Source of the DNA: an uncultured Prevotellaceae bacterium
Lineage (GTDB): Bacteria > Bacteroidota > Bacteroidia > Bacteroidales > Muribaculaceae
Reading direction: 5' to 3'
DNA length: 15,105 nucleotides
Assembly: GCA_947254205.1 (NCBI GenBank)
Contig: CAMYCE010000050.1
Coordinates: 1-15,105, forward strand
The notes under the pieces were generated by a model. The model worked only from the letters and a program-made list of their open reading frames with translations, was not told the origin of the DNA and did no database searches. Below, in pieces: positions 1 through 6,150 of this stretch. Position numbers and translations under genes: made by a program. Within the stretch, counting starts at the first letter, position 1. The number at the start of each line of letters is the position of its first letter.

Positions 1-22
1 TACTCAAAATAATTTGACAAAA

Positions 23-45
23 ACAAAGAAACCTAATGACCGATT
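23..45 (-). repeat. Dispersed intergenic motif, copy 1
   Basis: Read on the minus strand this begins aatcggtcattaggtttctt and continues 3 bases further. The same 23 bases occur with one mismatch on the plus strand at 15083-15105, and a 15-base core (aaatcggtcattagg) recurs at 2271-2285. All three copies are intergenic. I see no coding potential. The function is unknown. Confidence 0.6.
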
Positions 46-117
46 GGGGTTTAAGAAAAATTAATACTGCATTTTGAATAGAAAGCATTAATTTAGTAGT
101 AAATATAATTGTGAACA

Positions 118-753
118 ATGAAAAAAATAGCAATTGCACTACTGCTCATCGTTGCACTTGCCAGCACGGCGATAGCAAGTGACAAAAATGTTGTGCTCGT
201 GACAAAACACATCACTCGCAGCCAAACCTCGCAACTGCCCGACAAAACCGATGTGATGAAGCTCAAGAACCTGCAACTCAATGGCACTGGAGAATATGGC
301 CCACTGGCGCAAGCCACACTCACATTGCTTGAGCAAATTGCAAGCACCAACTATGAAAGCAACACTTTTTGGCTCACGCTTGAGTGGCAACCGAGTGGCG
401 ACATTGCCCTACAAGTGGTTTCAAGCGATGTGATGGAGAGTAGCCCACAAGAGCGCAAAACTTTTTTGGGAAACATCAAGGTGGGAAACTGCTACTTTGT
501 GATACAAGAGAAAAGCAACAAGCAGTTGATGAAGAAGATTGTGGAAGGCTGTCAAGGCAAAACCCAATTTGAGCATGTGTTTGAATATGTGGTCGACCCC
601 ATTAGCTATGGGGGCACTCGGCTCAATGCCATGTGGAGCTCATCGAGCAATAGCTTCACCATCAATCAATTTTGCATTAATGGTGAAAATCAGCTCATGC
701 CCTCTTCACAAGAAACATCTTCAACCCAAAATAAGGAAAACGAAGCAAAATAA
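118..753 (+). CDS. Exported protein of unknown function
   Basis: I do not recognise a family. The 211-residue product starts with a clear signal peptide: Lys at 2-3, a hydrophobic core at about 4-16, and a likely cleavage after Ala20 in TAIAS. The mature part is mixed alpha/beta in character, with Cys at 125, 145 and 186, and ends in a polar low-complexity tail (about 192-211) rich in Ser, Gln, Asn and Glu. No lipobox Cys follows the signal peptide, so it is probably periplasmic or secreted rather than a lipoprotein. The ATG at 118 places the signal peptide exactly at the N terminus. The next gene starts 15 bases after the stop, so the two are probably co-transcribed. Confidence is high that the gene is real and low on function. 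Confidence 0.75.
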   Translation: MKKIAIALLLIVALASTAIASDKNVVLVTKHITRSQTSQLPDKTDVMKLKNLQLNGTGEYGPLAQATLTLLEQIASTNYESNTFWLTLEWQPSGDIALQVVSSDVMESSPQERKTFLGNIKVGNCYFVIQEKSNKQLMKKIVEGCQGKTQFEHVFEYVVDPISYGGTRLNAMWSSSSNSFTINQFCINGENQLMPSSQETSSTQNKENEAK

Positions 754-768
754 AATCTCACAAAAGTA

Positions 769-1413
769 ATGATGCAAAAACAAAATACATTTGTCATCGC
801 CATTGGGCGACAATTTGGCTGTGGAGGCCGAGAAATTGGCAAAGCTGTGGCTCAATTGCTCAACATTGCCTACTACGACAAAGAATTGCTCAGCGAAGCG
901 TCAAAATCGAGTGGAGTGAATCAAGATTTTTTTGAAGCTGCAGATGAACGCAGCCCCAACTTCTTTGCTACCATGTTTCCCTTTCACTTGGGCTACAGCG
1001 CAGGAGCCTATTTAATGCCCGACACACCATTGAGCGATGATAGCATGTATTGTGCACAAAGCAGGGTGATAGCACAACTTGCCAAGCGAGGATCATGCGT
1101 GATTGTGGGGCGCACGGCCGACTATATTTTGCGCAATCAGTGCCGTGTGTTGAGCGTGTTTTTGCATGCATCGCTTGGTGACCGCGTGACCCGCATCATT
1201 GCCCGAGGCGATGCTTCTACCCCCAAAGAGGCACAAGAGATGGCCGAAAAATACAACAAACTGAGAGCCGAATACTATAATTTCTATACCGACAAAAAAT
1301 GGGGTAATGCCGAAAGCTATGATCTCGCCATCAACACCTCAACTTTAGGCATTGATGCCACCGCACAGCTCATAGCCCACTATGCCCAACAAATTTTGAA
1401 ACAGGAAAGATGA
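769..1413 (+). CDS. Cytidylate kinase-like family protein
   Basis: This 214-residue protein resembles the cytidylate-kinase-like family (AAA/P-loop NTPase fold, Pfam Cytidylate_kin2). The N terminus carries a P-loop-like segment GRQFGCGGREIG at 13-24, then YYDKELL at 35-41. The strong family signature VIVGRTADYIL is at 111-121, and Arg-rich nucleotide-handling segments follow at 139-146. The C-terminal part (about 169-191) has YYNFYTDKKWG and YDLAINTS, typical of the family. Canonical Cmk makes CDP from CMP, but the substrate of this subfamily is not firmly known, so the activity is inference. The start is ATG 769 or the adjacent ATG 772. It overlaps the next gene by four bases (ATGA), implying translational coupling. 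The length is normal for the family. Confidence 0.85.
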   Translation: MMQKQNTFVIAIGRQFGCGGREIGKAVAQLLNIAYYDKELLSEASKSSGVNQDFFEAADERSPNFFATMFPFHLGYSAGAYLMPDTPLSDDSMYCAQSRVIAQLAKRGSCVIVGRTADYILRNQCRVLSVFLHASLGDRVTRIIARGDASTPKEAQEMAEKYNKLRAEYYNFYTDKKWGNAESYDLAINTSTLGIDATAQLIAHYAQQILKQER

Positions 1414-2246
1414 AAAAAATATGTAACAACTGTGGGCACATGATTGCCGATGATGCCAAGTTTTGCCCTAATTGTGGCACGCCGGCAATTAATGCACCCC
1501 TTGAAAGTGAAAAAAAGCTATGGGAACGCGATGACCTTAAGCCTGCAGGCCCAACGCCTCCGCCTCTACCCCACTATCATGCTATAACTTCTCCTGCCAA
1601 GAAAAGAAACAACATGGCGGTGGTGATGGCTATCATCTCGGTAGCCCTAATTCTCGTCATGGCAGTCATGTGGCTGTTTAAACATTCAACTGTGAGCACC
1701 CACACCCAGCAATATCACGTGACAAGCACACAACCCAACTCCAGCAGCAATGTCACAATCACGAGCAGTGGCAACATGAGTCAGGCACAGGCCGATAGCC
1801 TCATGCAAGCTGCCATGGCCGAAATGGAACAAACCGATAGCATCATGCAGGCCATGATGGCTTCGATGATGGGGGCCGACCCTTGGCAACAACTCGAAGA
1901 GGGACAGCACAACATGACCTCGCAACCCACAACTCCACAACATCGAGTGAGAAAAAACGGCGTGGTGAACATGGCAGGTGAAGTGGGCAACAAGCACATG
2001 GTGCTCGTGCTCAATCTCAAAGAAGCGCAAAACGTGAAAGGCTCGGGTGGGTTTATTGTCAACAATCAAAAACAAGGAAAATTGCACTTGCTGGGCATTC
2101 AAGATGGCGAAAACCTCACCGTGTCGGTCTACAATAGCAACAATCGGCTCTTGGGCACTCTTGCTGGCCTATATAATGGAGTGAGCTATCAAGGGAGCTA
2201 CATGGTTGATGGCAAGGAAACACCTTTTCAGCTACTTGTGCAATAG
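1410..2246 (+). CDS. Zinc-ribbon single-pass membrane protein with C-terminal beta-rich domain
   Basis: The 278-residue protein has four parts. Residues 1-26 are a zinc ribbon with paired CxxC motifs (Cys5/8 and Cys19/22). A Pro-rich linker precedes one transmembrane helix at about 69-90. Residues 92-121 are Ser/Thr/Asn rich, followed by a Met-rich helical stretch (about 124-154) containing two 14-residue repeats of the form xDS(L/I)MQAxMAxM. The C-terminal domain (about 185-278) has alternating hydrophobic residues and Gly turns and ends in PFQLLVQ. It resembles small beta-barrel or lipocalin-like modules common in Bacteroidetes envelope proteins; that comparison is by eye. The expected topology is ribbon inside, beta domain in the periplasm. 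The start overlaps the previous stop as ATGA. A sensory or scaffold role is possible but unproven. Confidence 0.8.
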   Translation: MKKICNNCGHMIADDAKFCPNCGTPAINAPLESEKKLWERDDLKPAGPTPPPLPHYHAITSPAKKRNNMAVVMAIISVALILVMAVMWLFKHSTVSTHTQQYHVTSTQPNSSSNVTITSSGNMSQAQADSLMQAAMAEMEQTDSIMQAMMASMMGADPWQQLEEGQHNMTSQPTTPQHRVRKNGVVNMAGEVGNKHMVLVLNLKEAQNVKGSGGFIVNNQKQGKLHLLGIQDGENLTVSVYNSNNRLLGTLAGLYNGVSYQGSYMVDGKETPFQLLVQ

Positions 2247-2270
2247 GGCAACGACACTGCATTTACCTCT

Positions 2271-2285
2271 AAATCGGTCATTAGG
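2271..2285 (+). repeat. Dispersed intergenic motif, copy 2 (core only)
   Basis: The 15 bases aaatcggtcattagg match the core of the longer copies at the two ends of the window. The similarity stops after the final gg, where this copy continues ccacaa instead of tttctt. It is intergenic. Confidence 0.55.
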
Positions 2286-2363
2286 CCACAATAAGCTCAT
2301 ATTTTTGGTTAGTCTTTGGCTTTATCATTTTTTTTGGGTTCAGCGGATTTTCTCGGTGGGTAG

Positions 2364-2379
2364 AGACGATGCATCGTCT
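2364..2379. repeat. 16-bp perfect palindrome
   Basis: agacgatgcatcgtct is a perfect palindrome. It is preceded by gggtag and followed, after some mismatched bases, by ttacc, so it looks like the decayed core of a longer hairpin of REP-like type. It shares agagacgatgcat with the sequence at 2428-2440. Confidence 0.6.
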
Positions 2380-2430
2380 TCGTTTCTCCTTACCAGTGTG
2401 TATTCAGACTTTTTGAGGCTGTGAGAGAGA

Positions 2431-2444
2431 CGATGCATGCATCG
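2431..2444. repeat. 14-bp perfect palindrome related to the one at 2364
   Basis: cgatgcatgcatcg is perfectly palindromic and is preceded by gagagaga. It looks like a variant of the 2364-2379 palindrome in which the central gcat is duplicated. It lies 51 bases downstream of that element. Confidence 0.55.
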
Positions 2445-2542
2445 CCTATACATTACTATCATACAAGCATTTAGATTGATAATATCAATATTCTATAATG
2501 CAACCTGGGGGGGGGAACCCGCAAAAAACTGAGGATTGGAGT

Positions 2543-3280
2543 TTAGCGCACCATGTCGTTAAGAATGTGGCCCTCTAAGCGTTGAGAGAGCTTGCGCCAG
2601 CCTTTGCTATTAATATAGTTTTTGATAATGCGAGCATGCTCCATGTTGTGCATGTCGCTCCCCAACATGTCGACCATGTTGTTGTCGATGAGCCACATTG
2701 CATTTTCACGGGCACCACCACCAAAGTAGCCAGCCAGCGATAGAATATTGACTTGAAACTTCACTCCCGAAGCATGCAACTTGCTATATCGCTCACGACG
2801 CTGGTGATAGTAGCGATAACGCTCAGGGTGGGCCAAAATGGGGTGATAGCCCTTGCATTGAAGGTCAAACAAGAGTGTGTCGATAGAAATTAACTCCTGA
2901 ATAAAAGAATTTTCGAGCAAAATATAATTGCCGGGCATGGGCAAAATGCGGCCTTGCTCATACATCTCGGTCCAATATTCGTCGATGCGATATTCCGACG
3001 ACACTTCAAGTTCAACATCAAGTCCTTCGTTCTTGACTGCCTCACACAGCACATGATAGGCCTCGGTGAGAGTTTCGGGAGTGTTTTCAAAAGTTTCGGC
3101 AGTGGTGTGTGAGGTGAGAATCACTCGATTGATGCCCATCTCCATCTGCGCTTTGAGCATAGCCAACGACTCGCCCACATTTTGCGAGCCATGGTCAACT
3201 CCCTGCAAAATGTGGCAATGCACATCGGTGTGATAAAAGAGTTGTGTGTTTTCTTTTTTATGCTTGAAAAAATTGAACAT
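2543..3280 (-). CDS. CpsB/YwqE-like PHP-domain tyrosine phosphatase
   Basis: The 245-residue protein matches the metal-dependent PHP phosphatases of the CpsB/YwqE family, which dephosphorylate bacterial tyrosine kinases controlling polysaccharide export. Visible metal-site motifs in order are HCH (His21, His23), TSH (His58), SSEY (Glu96), LLEN (Glu123), AHPERY (His151) and GSDMHN (Asp209, His211). The usual GxDDG motif reads GVDHG, so the second Asp, a metal ligand in characterised CpsB, is His30 here. The first 17 residues are a basic, Phe-rich lead typical of Bacteroidetes members. No capsule or BY-kinase gene is in the window, so the gene is an orphan here. A -7 element lies at 3332-3339. 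Phosphatase activity is inferred from the family. Confidence 0.85.
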   Translation of the reverse strand: MFNFFKHKKENTQLFYHTDVHCHILQGVDHGSQNVGESLAMLKAQMEMGINRVILTSHTTAETFENTPETLTEAYHVLCEAVKNEGLDVELEVSSEYRIDEYWTEMYEQGRILPMPGNYILLENSFIQELISIDTLLFDLQCKGYHPILAHPERYRYYHQRRERYSKLHASGVKFQVNILSLAGYFGGGARENAMWLIDNNMVDMLGSDMHNMEHARIIKNYINSKGWRKLSQRLEGHILNDMVR

Positions 3281-3331
3281 TTCTTGATTGTTTTATTAAG
3301 TGATAACTACACTTGAAAATTTATGAGAATG

Positions 3332-3339
3332 CAAATTTA
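3332..3339 (-). promoter_or_regulatory. Bacteroidetes -7 element for the PHP phosphatase gene
   Basis: On the minus strand this reads TAAATTTG, a perfect match to TAnnTTTG. It is followed by C and lies about 50 bases before the ATG at 3280. I see no strong -33 TTG at the ideal distance. Confidence 0.5.
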
Positions 3340-3402
3340 GCTATTTTCGAGCAATGATAGTCTTTAAAGCTCAAAATCAGTTCTCAAATACCTAAAAATG
3401 AT

Positions 3403-3421
3403 TACCTTTGAGCCAAAGGTA
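3403..3421. promoter_or_regulatory. Symmetric promoter: mirrored -7 elements
   Basis: TACCTTTG (3403-3410) is a perfect -7 element for the thioesterase gene, whose ATG is 21 bases downstream of its last base. After AGC the exact reverse complement CAAAGGTA follows (3414-3421), so the minus strand carries the same element firing toward the phosphatase gene. The 8-bp arms with a 3-base centre could also be an operator or a small 5' hairpin. Confidence 0.5.
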
Positions 3422-3431
3422 GGCACACACA

Positions 3432-4169
3432 ATGAAGACTTCGCTATTTGAACAACACTATTTTCTATCGGCAAGCGAGTGCAATCCACAACAAGAGATG
3501 CCATTGCCATTGCTCATGACACGCATCATTGAAATGGCAACACTGCATGCCAACTCATGGGGAGTGGGCTATGAGCGCCTCATCGCCGACAACCAAGGTT
3601 GGGTGCTCTCGCGAGTAACCTGCGAGATGCAACGCTACCCACAAGTGAATCAAAACTACTCCCTATCAACATGGATTGAAGACTATAACCGACGATTCTC
3701 GTTGCGCAACCTCGAAATAAAAGATGAAAATGGCATTGCGATAGGCTATGCCCGCACTGTGTGGATGGTGATCAACTATGCAACAAGGCAAGGCGTCGAC
3801 ATCTCAAAACTCGACTACATGAAAAGCAATGTGCTTGCCAAGCCCTGCCCCATTGAGCCACAAGGCAGACTCCACACGGTGACCACCGGACTATCTGTTC
3901 CCTACACCTTTGGCTATGTAGATTGCGACGTGAACAGGCACGTGAACACTGTGCGCTACCTTGAGCACCTGCTCAACTGCTTCACTATGGAAAAAATGGA
4001 CAACCACTATGTGCACCGCATGGAGCTGGCATTCAACCAAGAAACCCACTATGGCGACCATGCCACCATTCATCTCGACAATAGCGATGCACTCGACTGC
4101 CACATGTCGATAGATGTTGACGGCACAAGCCACTGCAAGGCACGATTTGGGTTTAATCCTCGTCGATAA
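3432..4169 (+). CDS. Acyl-ACP thioesterase (FatA/FatB family)
   Basis: The 245-residue protein has the double hot-dog layout of acyl-ACP thioesterases, cytosolic enzymes that release fatty acids from acyl carrier protein. The N-terminal half (about 1-140) contains ANSWGVGYERL (40-50), WVLSR (57-61) and ARTVWMVIN (107-115). The second half begins at about 155 with the active-site segment DVNRHVN: Asp166, Asn168 and His170 align with the catalytic Asp/Asn/His of plant FatB, and Glu204 in NQETHYGD aligns with its Glu. The residue after that Glu is Thr205, where plants have the Cys once thought catalytic. The length fits bacterial members. Transcription probably starts from the -7 element at 3403-3410. 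The 3' end overlaps the convergent YigZ gene by 17 bases. Confidence 0.88.
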   Translation: MKTSLFEQHYFLSASECNPQQEMPLPLLMTRIIEMATLHANSWGVGYERLIADNQGWVLSRVTCEMQRYPQVNQNYSLSTWIEDYNRRFSLRNLEIKDENGIAIGYARTVWMVINYATRQGVDISKLDYMKSNVLAKPCPIEPQGRLHTVTTGLSVPYTFGYVDCDVNRHVNTVRYLEHLLNCFTMEKMDNHYVHRMELAFNQETHYGDHATIHLDNSDALDCHMSIDVDGTSHCKARFGFNPRR

Positions 4170-4752
4170 ACACTCCTGCCACTTCCTTTATCCTTTTCAT
4201 GAGTTGTGGCATCATGTCGGCATCACATTCTAGAGTCATGGAGCAATCGTTATCAAAATGTTGACAAAGCACTTTGAGCTCACTACTCTTCACAATTTTC
4301 ATCACATCGTTCATGCCCAAATAGGGGAAATGAAAGGTCACTTGGCTTTGCTCGTGGCATTCCAATATTTCGGCATTTAAAATGGCTTGCCGAGCCGCTT
4401 CACGATAGGCGGCTATGAGCCCCGGAGTGCCCAACTTGATGCCTCCAAAGTATCGCACCACCACAATCACCACATTGGTGAGTTGAAACGAGTTGATTTG
4501 TCCCAATATGGGTTTTCCCGCAGTGCCCGATGGCTCGCCATTGTCGCTCGACAGATAGCAATCGCGCTGGGTGCCTATCATATAGGCCCAACAACAGTGG
4601 CGAGCATCATGATACTCGTTGGCATAGGCTTTCACCACAGCCTTGGCTTCATCGGCTGTGGCAACAGGAACGGCAAATGAGATGAACTTGCTCATCTTCT
4701 CCTTATAAAGTCCCTGCGATTTTTCCTTGATTGTTTTATAAAAATCACTCAC
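4153..4752 (-). CDS. yigZ: YigZ/IMPACT family protein (UPF0029)
   Basis: From the GTG at 4752 the product has 199 residues, the usual size. The N-terminal fold carries the family hallmarks SKFISFAVPV (21-30), DARHCCWAYMIG (49-60), NGEPSGTAGKPIL (71-83) and VVRYFGGIKLGTPGLIAAY (98-116). The C-terminal domain (about 135-199) is the smaller alpha/beta YigZ domain. Bacterial members are cytosolic and of uncertain role; eukaryotic IMPACT relatives act on translation control. An upstream in-frame ATG at 4800 would add 16 residues unlike the family and would lie before the promoter at 4764-4771. I prefer the GTG, since SDFYKTIKEKSQGLYKEK aligns with the usual N terminus. A later ATG at residue 20 would cut into the domain. 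Confidence 0.87.
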   Translation of the reverse strand: MSDFYKTIKEKSQGLYKEKMSKFISFAVPVATADEAKAVVKAYANEYHDARHCCWAYMIGTQRDCYLSSDNGEPSGTAGKPILGQINSFQLTNVVIVVVRYFGGIKLGTPGLIAAYREAARQAILNAEILECHEQSQVTFHFPYLGMNDVMKIVKSSELKVLCQHFDNDCSMTLECDADMMPQLMKRIKEVAGVFIDED

Positions 4753-4763
4753 AATTGTCACAA

Positions 4764-4771
4764 CAAAGTTA
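4764..4771 (-). promoter_or_regulatory. Bacteroidetes -7 element for the yigZ gene
   Basis: TAACTTTG on the minus strand matches TAnnTTTG exactly and lies 11 bases upstream of the GTG at 4752. This implies a very short leader and argues against the ATG at 4800. Confidence 0.45.
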
Positions 4772-4856
4772 GTGAAGATCACAAAGTTTTGCAAGTGCAC
4801 ATGAAAATGGCAAGATTTTAGCTCTACTATTCTATTTAAAAGAAAAAGAAAATGCC

Positions 4857-4864
4857 TAACTTTG
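4857..4864 (+). promoter_or_regulatory. Bacteroidetes -7 element for the DUF4494 operon
   Basis: TAACTTTG followed by C is a perfect -7 match in the 200-base divergent region upstream of the ATG at 4952. The predicted leader is about 80 bases. The -33 region is A-rich without a clear TTG. Confidence 0.5.
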
Positions 4865-4951
4865 CAATAAAGAAAGAAAACTGTTGCTCAAAACAAGAGC
4901 AACACTTTCTTGAATCTAAAAAAATAACTGAATTTAAAATTACAACACATT

Positions 4952-5422
4952 ATGTCGCAGTGGTTTGAAACAAAAGTAAAATATGACAAGACTCTTGAAA
5001 CAGGAGCAATGAAAACAGTGACCGAGCCCTATCTCGTAGATGCACTATCGTTTACCGAGGCCGAAGCTCGCATCACCGAAGAGATGGAACCCTATATTTC
5101 GGGCGAATTTGTGGTGACAGCCGTGCGCAAAATGAATCTTGCCGACATCTTTTGGAAAGAGGGTGGTGACCGCTGGTATAAGGTGAAAATCAACATGATT
5201 ACCATCGACGAGAAAACTGCTGCCGAGAAAAAAACAGCCTCGTTTTCTCTGGTACAAGCAGGCGACTTCAAGCAGGCTCTCGAAAGCTTCATGGAAGGCA
5301 TGAAAGACACCATGATCGACTTTGAGATTGCCTCAATCACCGAAACTGCCCTGATGGACGTGTTTGCAGCCAACCTTGGCGAAACCTTGGCCGACAAAGA
5401 AGCCAAGAAAAATGCTCAATAA
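4952..5422 (+). CDS. DUF4494 domain-containing protein
   Basis: The 156-residue protein matches the Bacteroidetes-specific DUF4494 family of unknown function. The typical opening WFETKVKYDK is at 4-13, followed by EPYLVDALSFTEAEARI (25-41), GEFVVTAVRKMNLADIF (51-67), and RWYKVKINMITIDEKTAAEKK (about 74-94) with conserved Trp and Lys residues. There is no signal peptide or membrane segment, so it is cytosolic. The C-terminal tail is Lys/Ala rich. The next gene, yggS, begins within or just after its stop codon, so the two should be expressed together. Beyond the family name I cannot assign a function. Confidence 0.85.
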   Translation: MSQWFETKVKYDKTLETGAMKTVTEPYLVDALSFTEAEARITEEMEPYISGEFVVTAVRKMNLADIFWKEGGDRWYKVKINMITIDEKTAAEKKTASFSLVQAGDFKQALESFMEGMKDTMIDFEIASITETALMDVFAANLGETLADKEAKKNAQ

Positions 5423-5426
5423 AGCA

Positions 5427-6098
5427 ATGGCAAGCATAGCTGAAAATATTGAGCGCATCACCTCGCAGTTGCCCGGTGCTACCCACTTGGTGGCAGTGTC
5501 GAAATATCACCCTGCCGACAAGGTGCAACAAGCCTATGATGCAGGGCAACGGCTTTTTGGCGAAAACCACGCACAAGAACTGGTGGCCAAAGCTCCCCTG
5601 ATGCCCACCGATGCACAGTGGCACTTTATTGGACACCTGCAAACCAACAAGGCACGCATGATCATGCCCCACGTGTCGCTCATTCACAGCATCGATAGTC
5701 TTAAATTGCTCAACACGGTGAACAAAGAGGCAGCACGCATCAACCGTCGAGTAGATGTGCTCTTGCAACTGCATGTGGCTCAAGAAGAATCGAAAAGCGG
5801 CTTTGATGTGGAGGAATTGCTCAATGGTTTTGAACAAGGCCTGTTGAATGGCTATGACAATGTGAGATTGTGTGGGCTCATGGCCATGGGCTCCAACACC
5901 ACATGCGCCGAGCAAGTTGCCCATGAATTTGCCACAGTGCAAGCCACCTTTGCCACTCTCAAAGAGCGATACTTTGCCCACGATGAGCATTTCAAAGACT
6001 TGAGCATGGGCATGAGTGGCGACTGGCACATTGCAGTGGAGCACGGCTCAACCATGGTGAGAATTGGGACCGACATTTTTGGACCTCGCGAATACTAA
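5427..6098 (+). CDS. yggS: YggS/PROSC family PLP homeostasis protein
   Basis: This 223-residue protein is a fold-III PLP-binding protein of the YggS (PLPBP) family, which buffers pyridoxal phosphate in the cytosol. Visible motifs are AVSKYHP with the PLP lysine Lys26, LFGENHAQE (43-51), HFIGHLQTNK (66-75), LCGLMAMG (148-155), and the C-terminal phosphate-binding region SMGMSGD (193-199) followed by GSTMVRIGTDIFG (207-219). I chose the ATG at 5427 because MASIAENIERI matches the normal family start and lies four bases after the DUF4494 stop. An in-frame ATG at 5412 would overlap the upstream gene by 11 bases and add five residues; a still earlier one at 5364 is unlikely. The length is normal. 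Confidence 0.92.
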   Translation: MASIAENIERITSQLPGATHLVAVSKYHPADKVQQAYDAGQRLFGENHAQELVAKAPLMPTDAQWHFIGHLQTNKARMIMPHVSLIHSIDSLKLLNTVNKEAARINRRVDVLLQLHVAQEESKSGFDVEELLNGFEQGLLNGYDNVRLCGLMAMGSNTTCAEQVAHEFATVQATFATLKERYFAHDEHFKDLSMGMSGDWHIAVEHGSTMVRIGTDIFGPREY

Positions 6099-6150
6099 GA
6101 AAACCTAAATCATTAACTCAATCGAACAATAAACTTAAAACTCCAACAAC

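Larger units (their letters stand above)
2247..2542. other. Intergenic region between convergent genes, rich in repeats
   Basis: This stretch separates the convergent ends of the zinc-ribbon gene and the PHP-phosphatase gene. It holds a copy of the dispersed motif, two palindromes built on gagacgatgcat, a small inverted repeat (attgat-aat-atcaat, 2475-2489) and a run of nine G at 2507-2515. An eight-T run sits at about 2327-2334, but I see no strong stem before it. No credible gene is present. Confidence 0.6.

Noticed and set aside
104..111. TATAATTG as a -7 promoter element for the first gene
   Set aside because: It has one mismatch and lies only 6 bases before the ATG, too close for a normal leader; the real promoter may lie elsewhere in 1-100.
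151..161. Possible frameshift or truncation signs in the transketolase TPP site (SDGG rather than GDG)
   Set aside because: The residues cited are protein positions in the gene at 7645-9681. The reading frame is intact and, from memory, Bacteroidetes transketolases commonly have SDGG, so this is a family variant.
2300..2335. Possible terminator before the T8 run downstream of the zinc-ribbon gene
   Set aside because: Only four or so base pairs can form before the T run, so I do not call a terminator.
2206..2424. 72-residue plus-strand open frame running from the zinc-ribbon gene into the intergenic repeats
   Set aside because: It starts inside another gene in a different frame and its sequence is made by the repeat and palindrome elements; no family resemblance.
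5337..6044. 235-residue minus-strand open frame opposite yggS
   Set aside because: It is antisense to a confidently identified YggS protein and is His/Cys rich, as other shadow frames here are.
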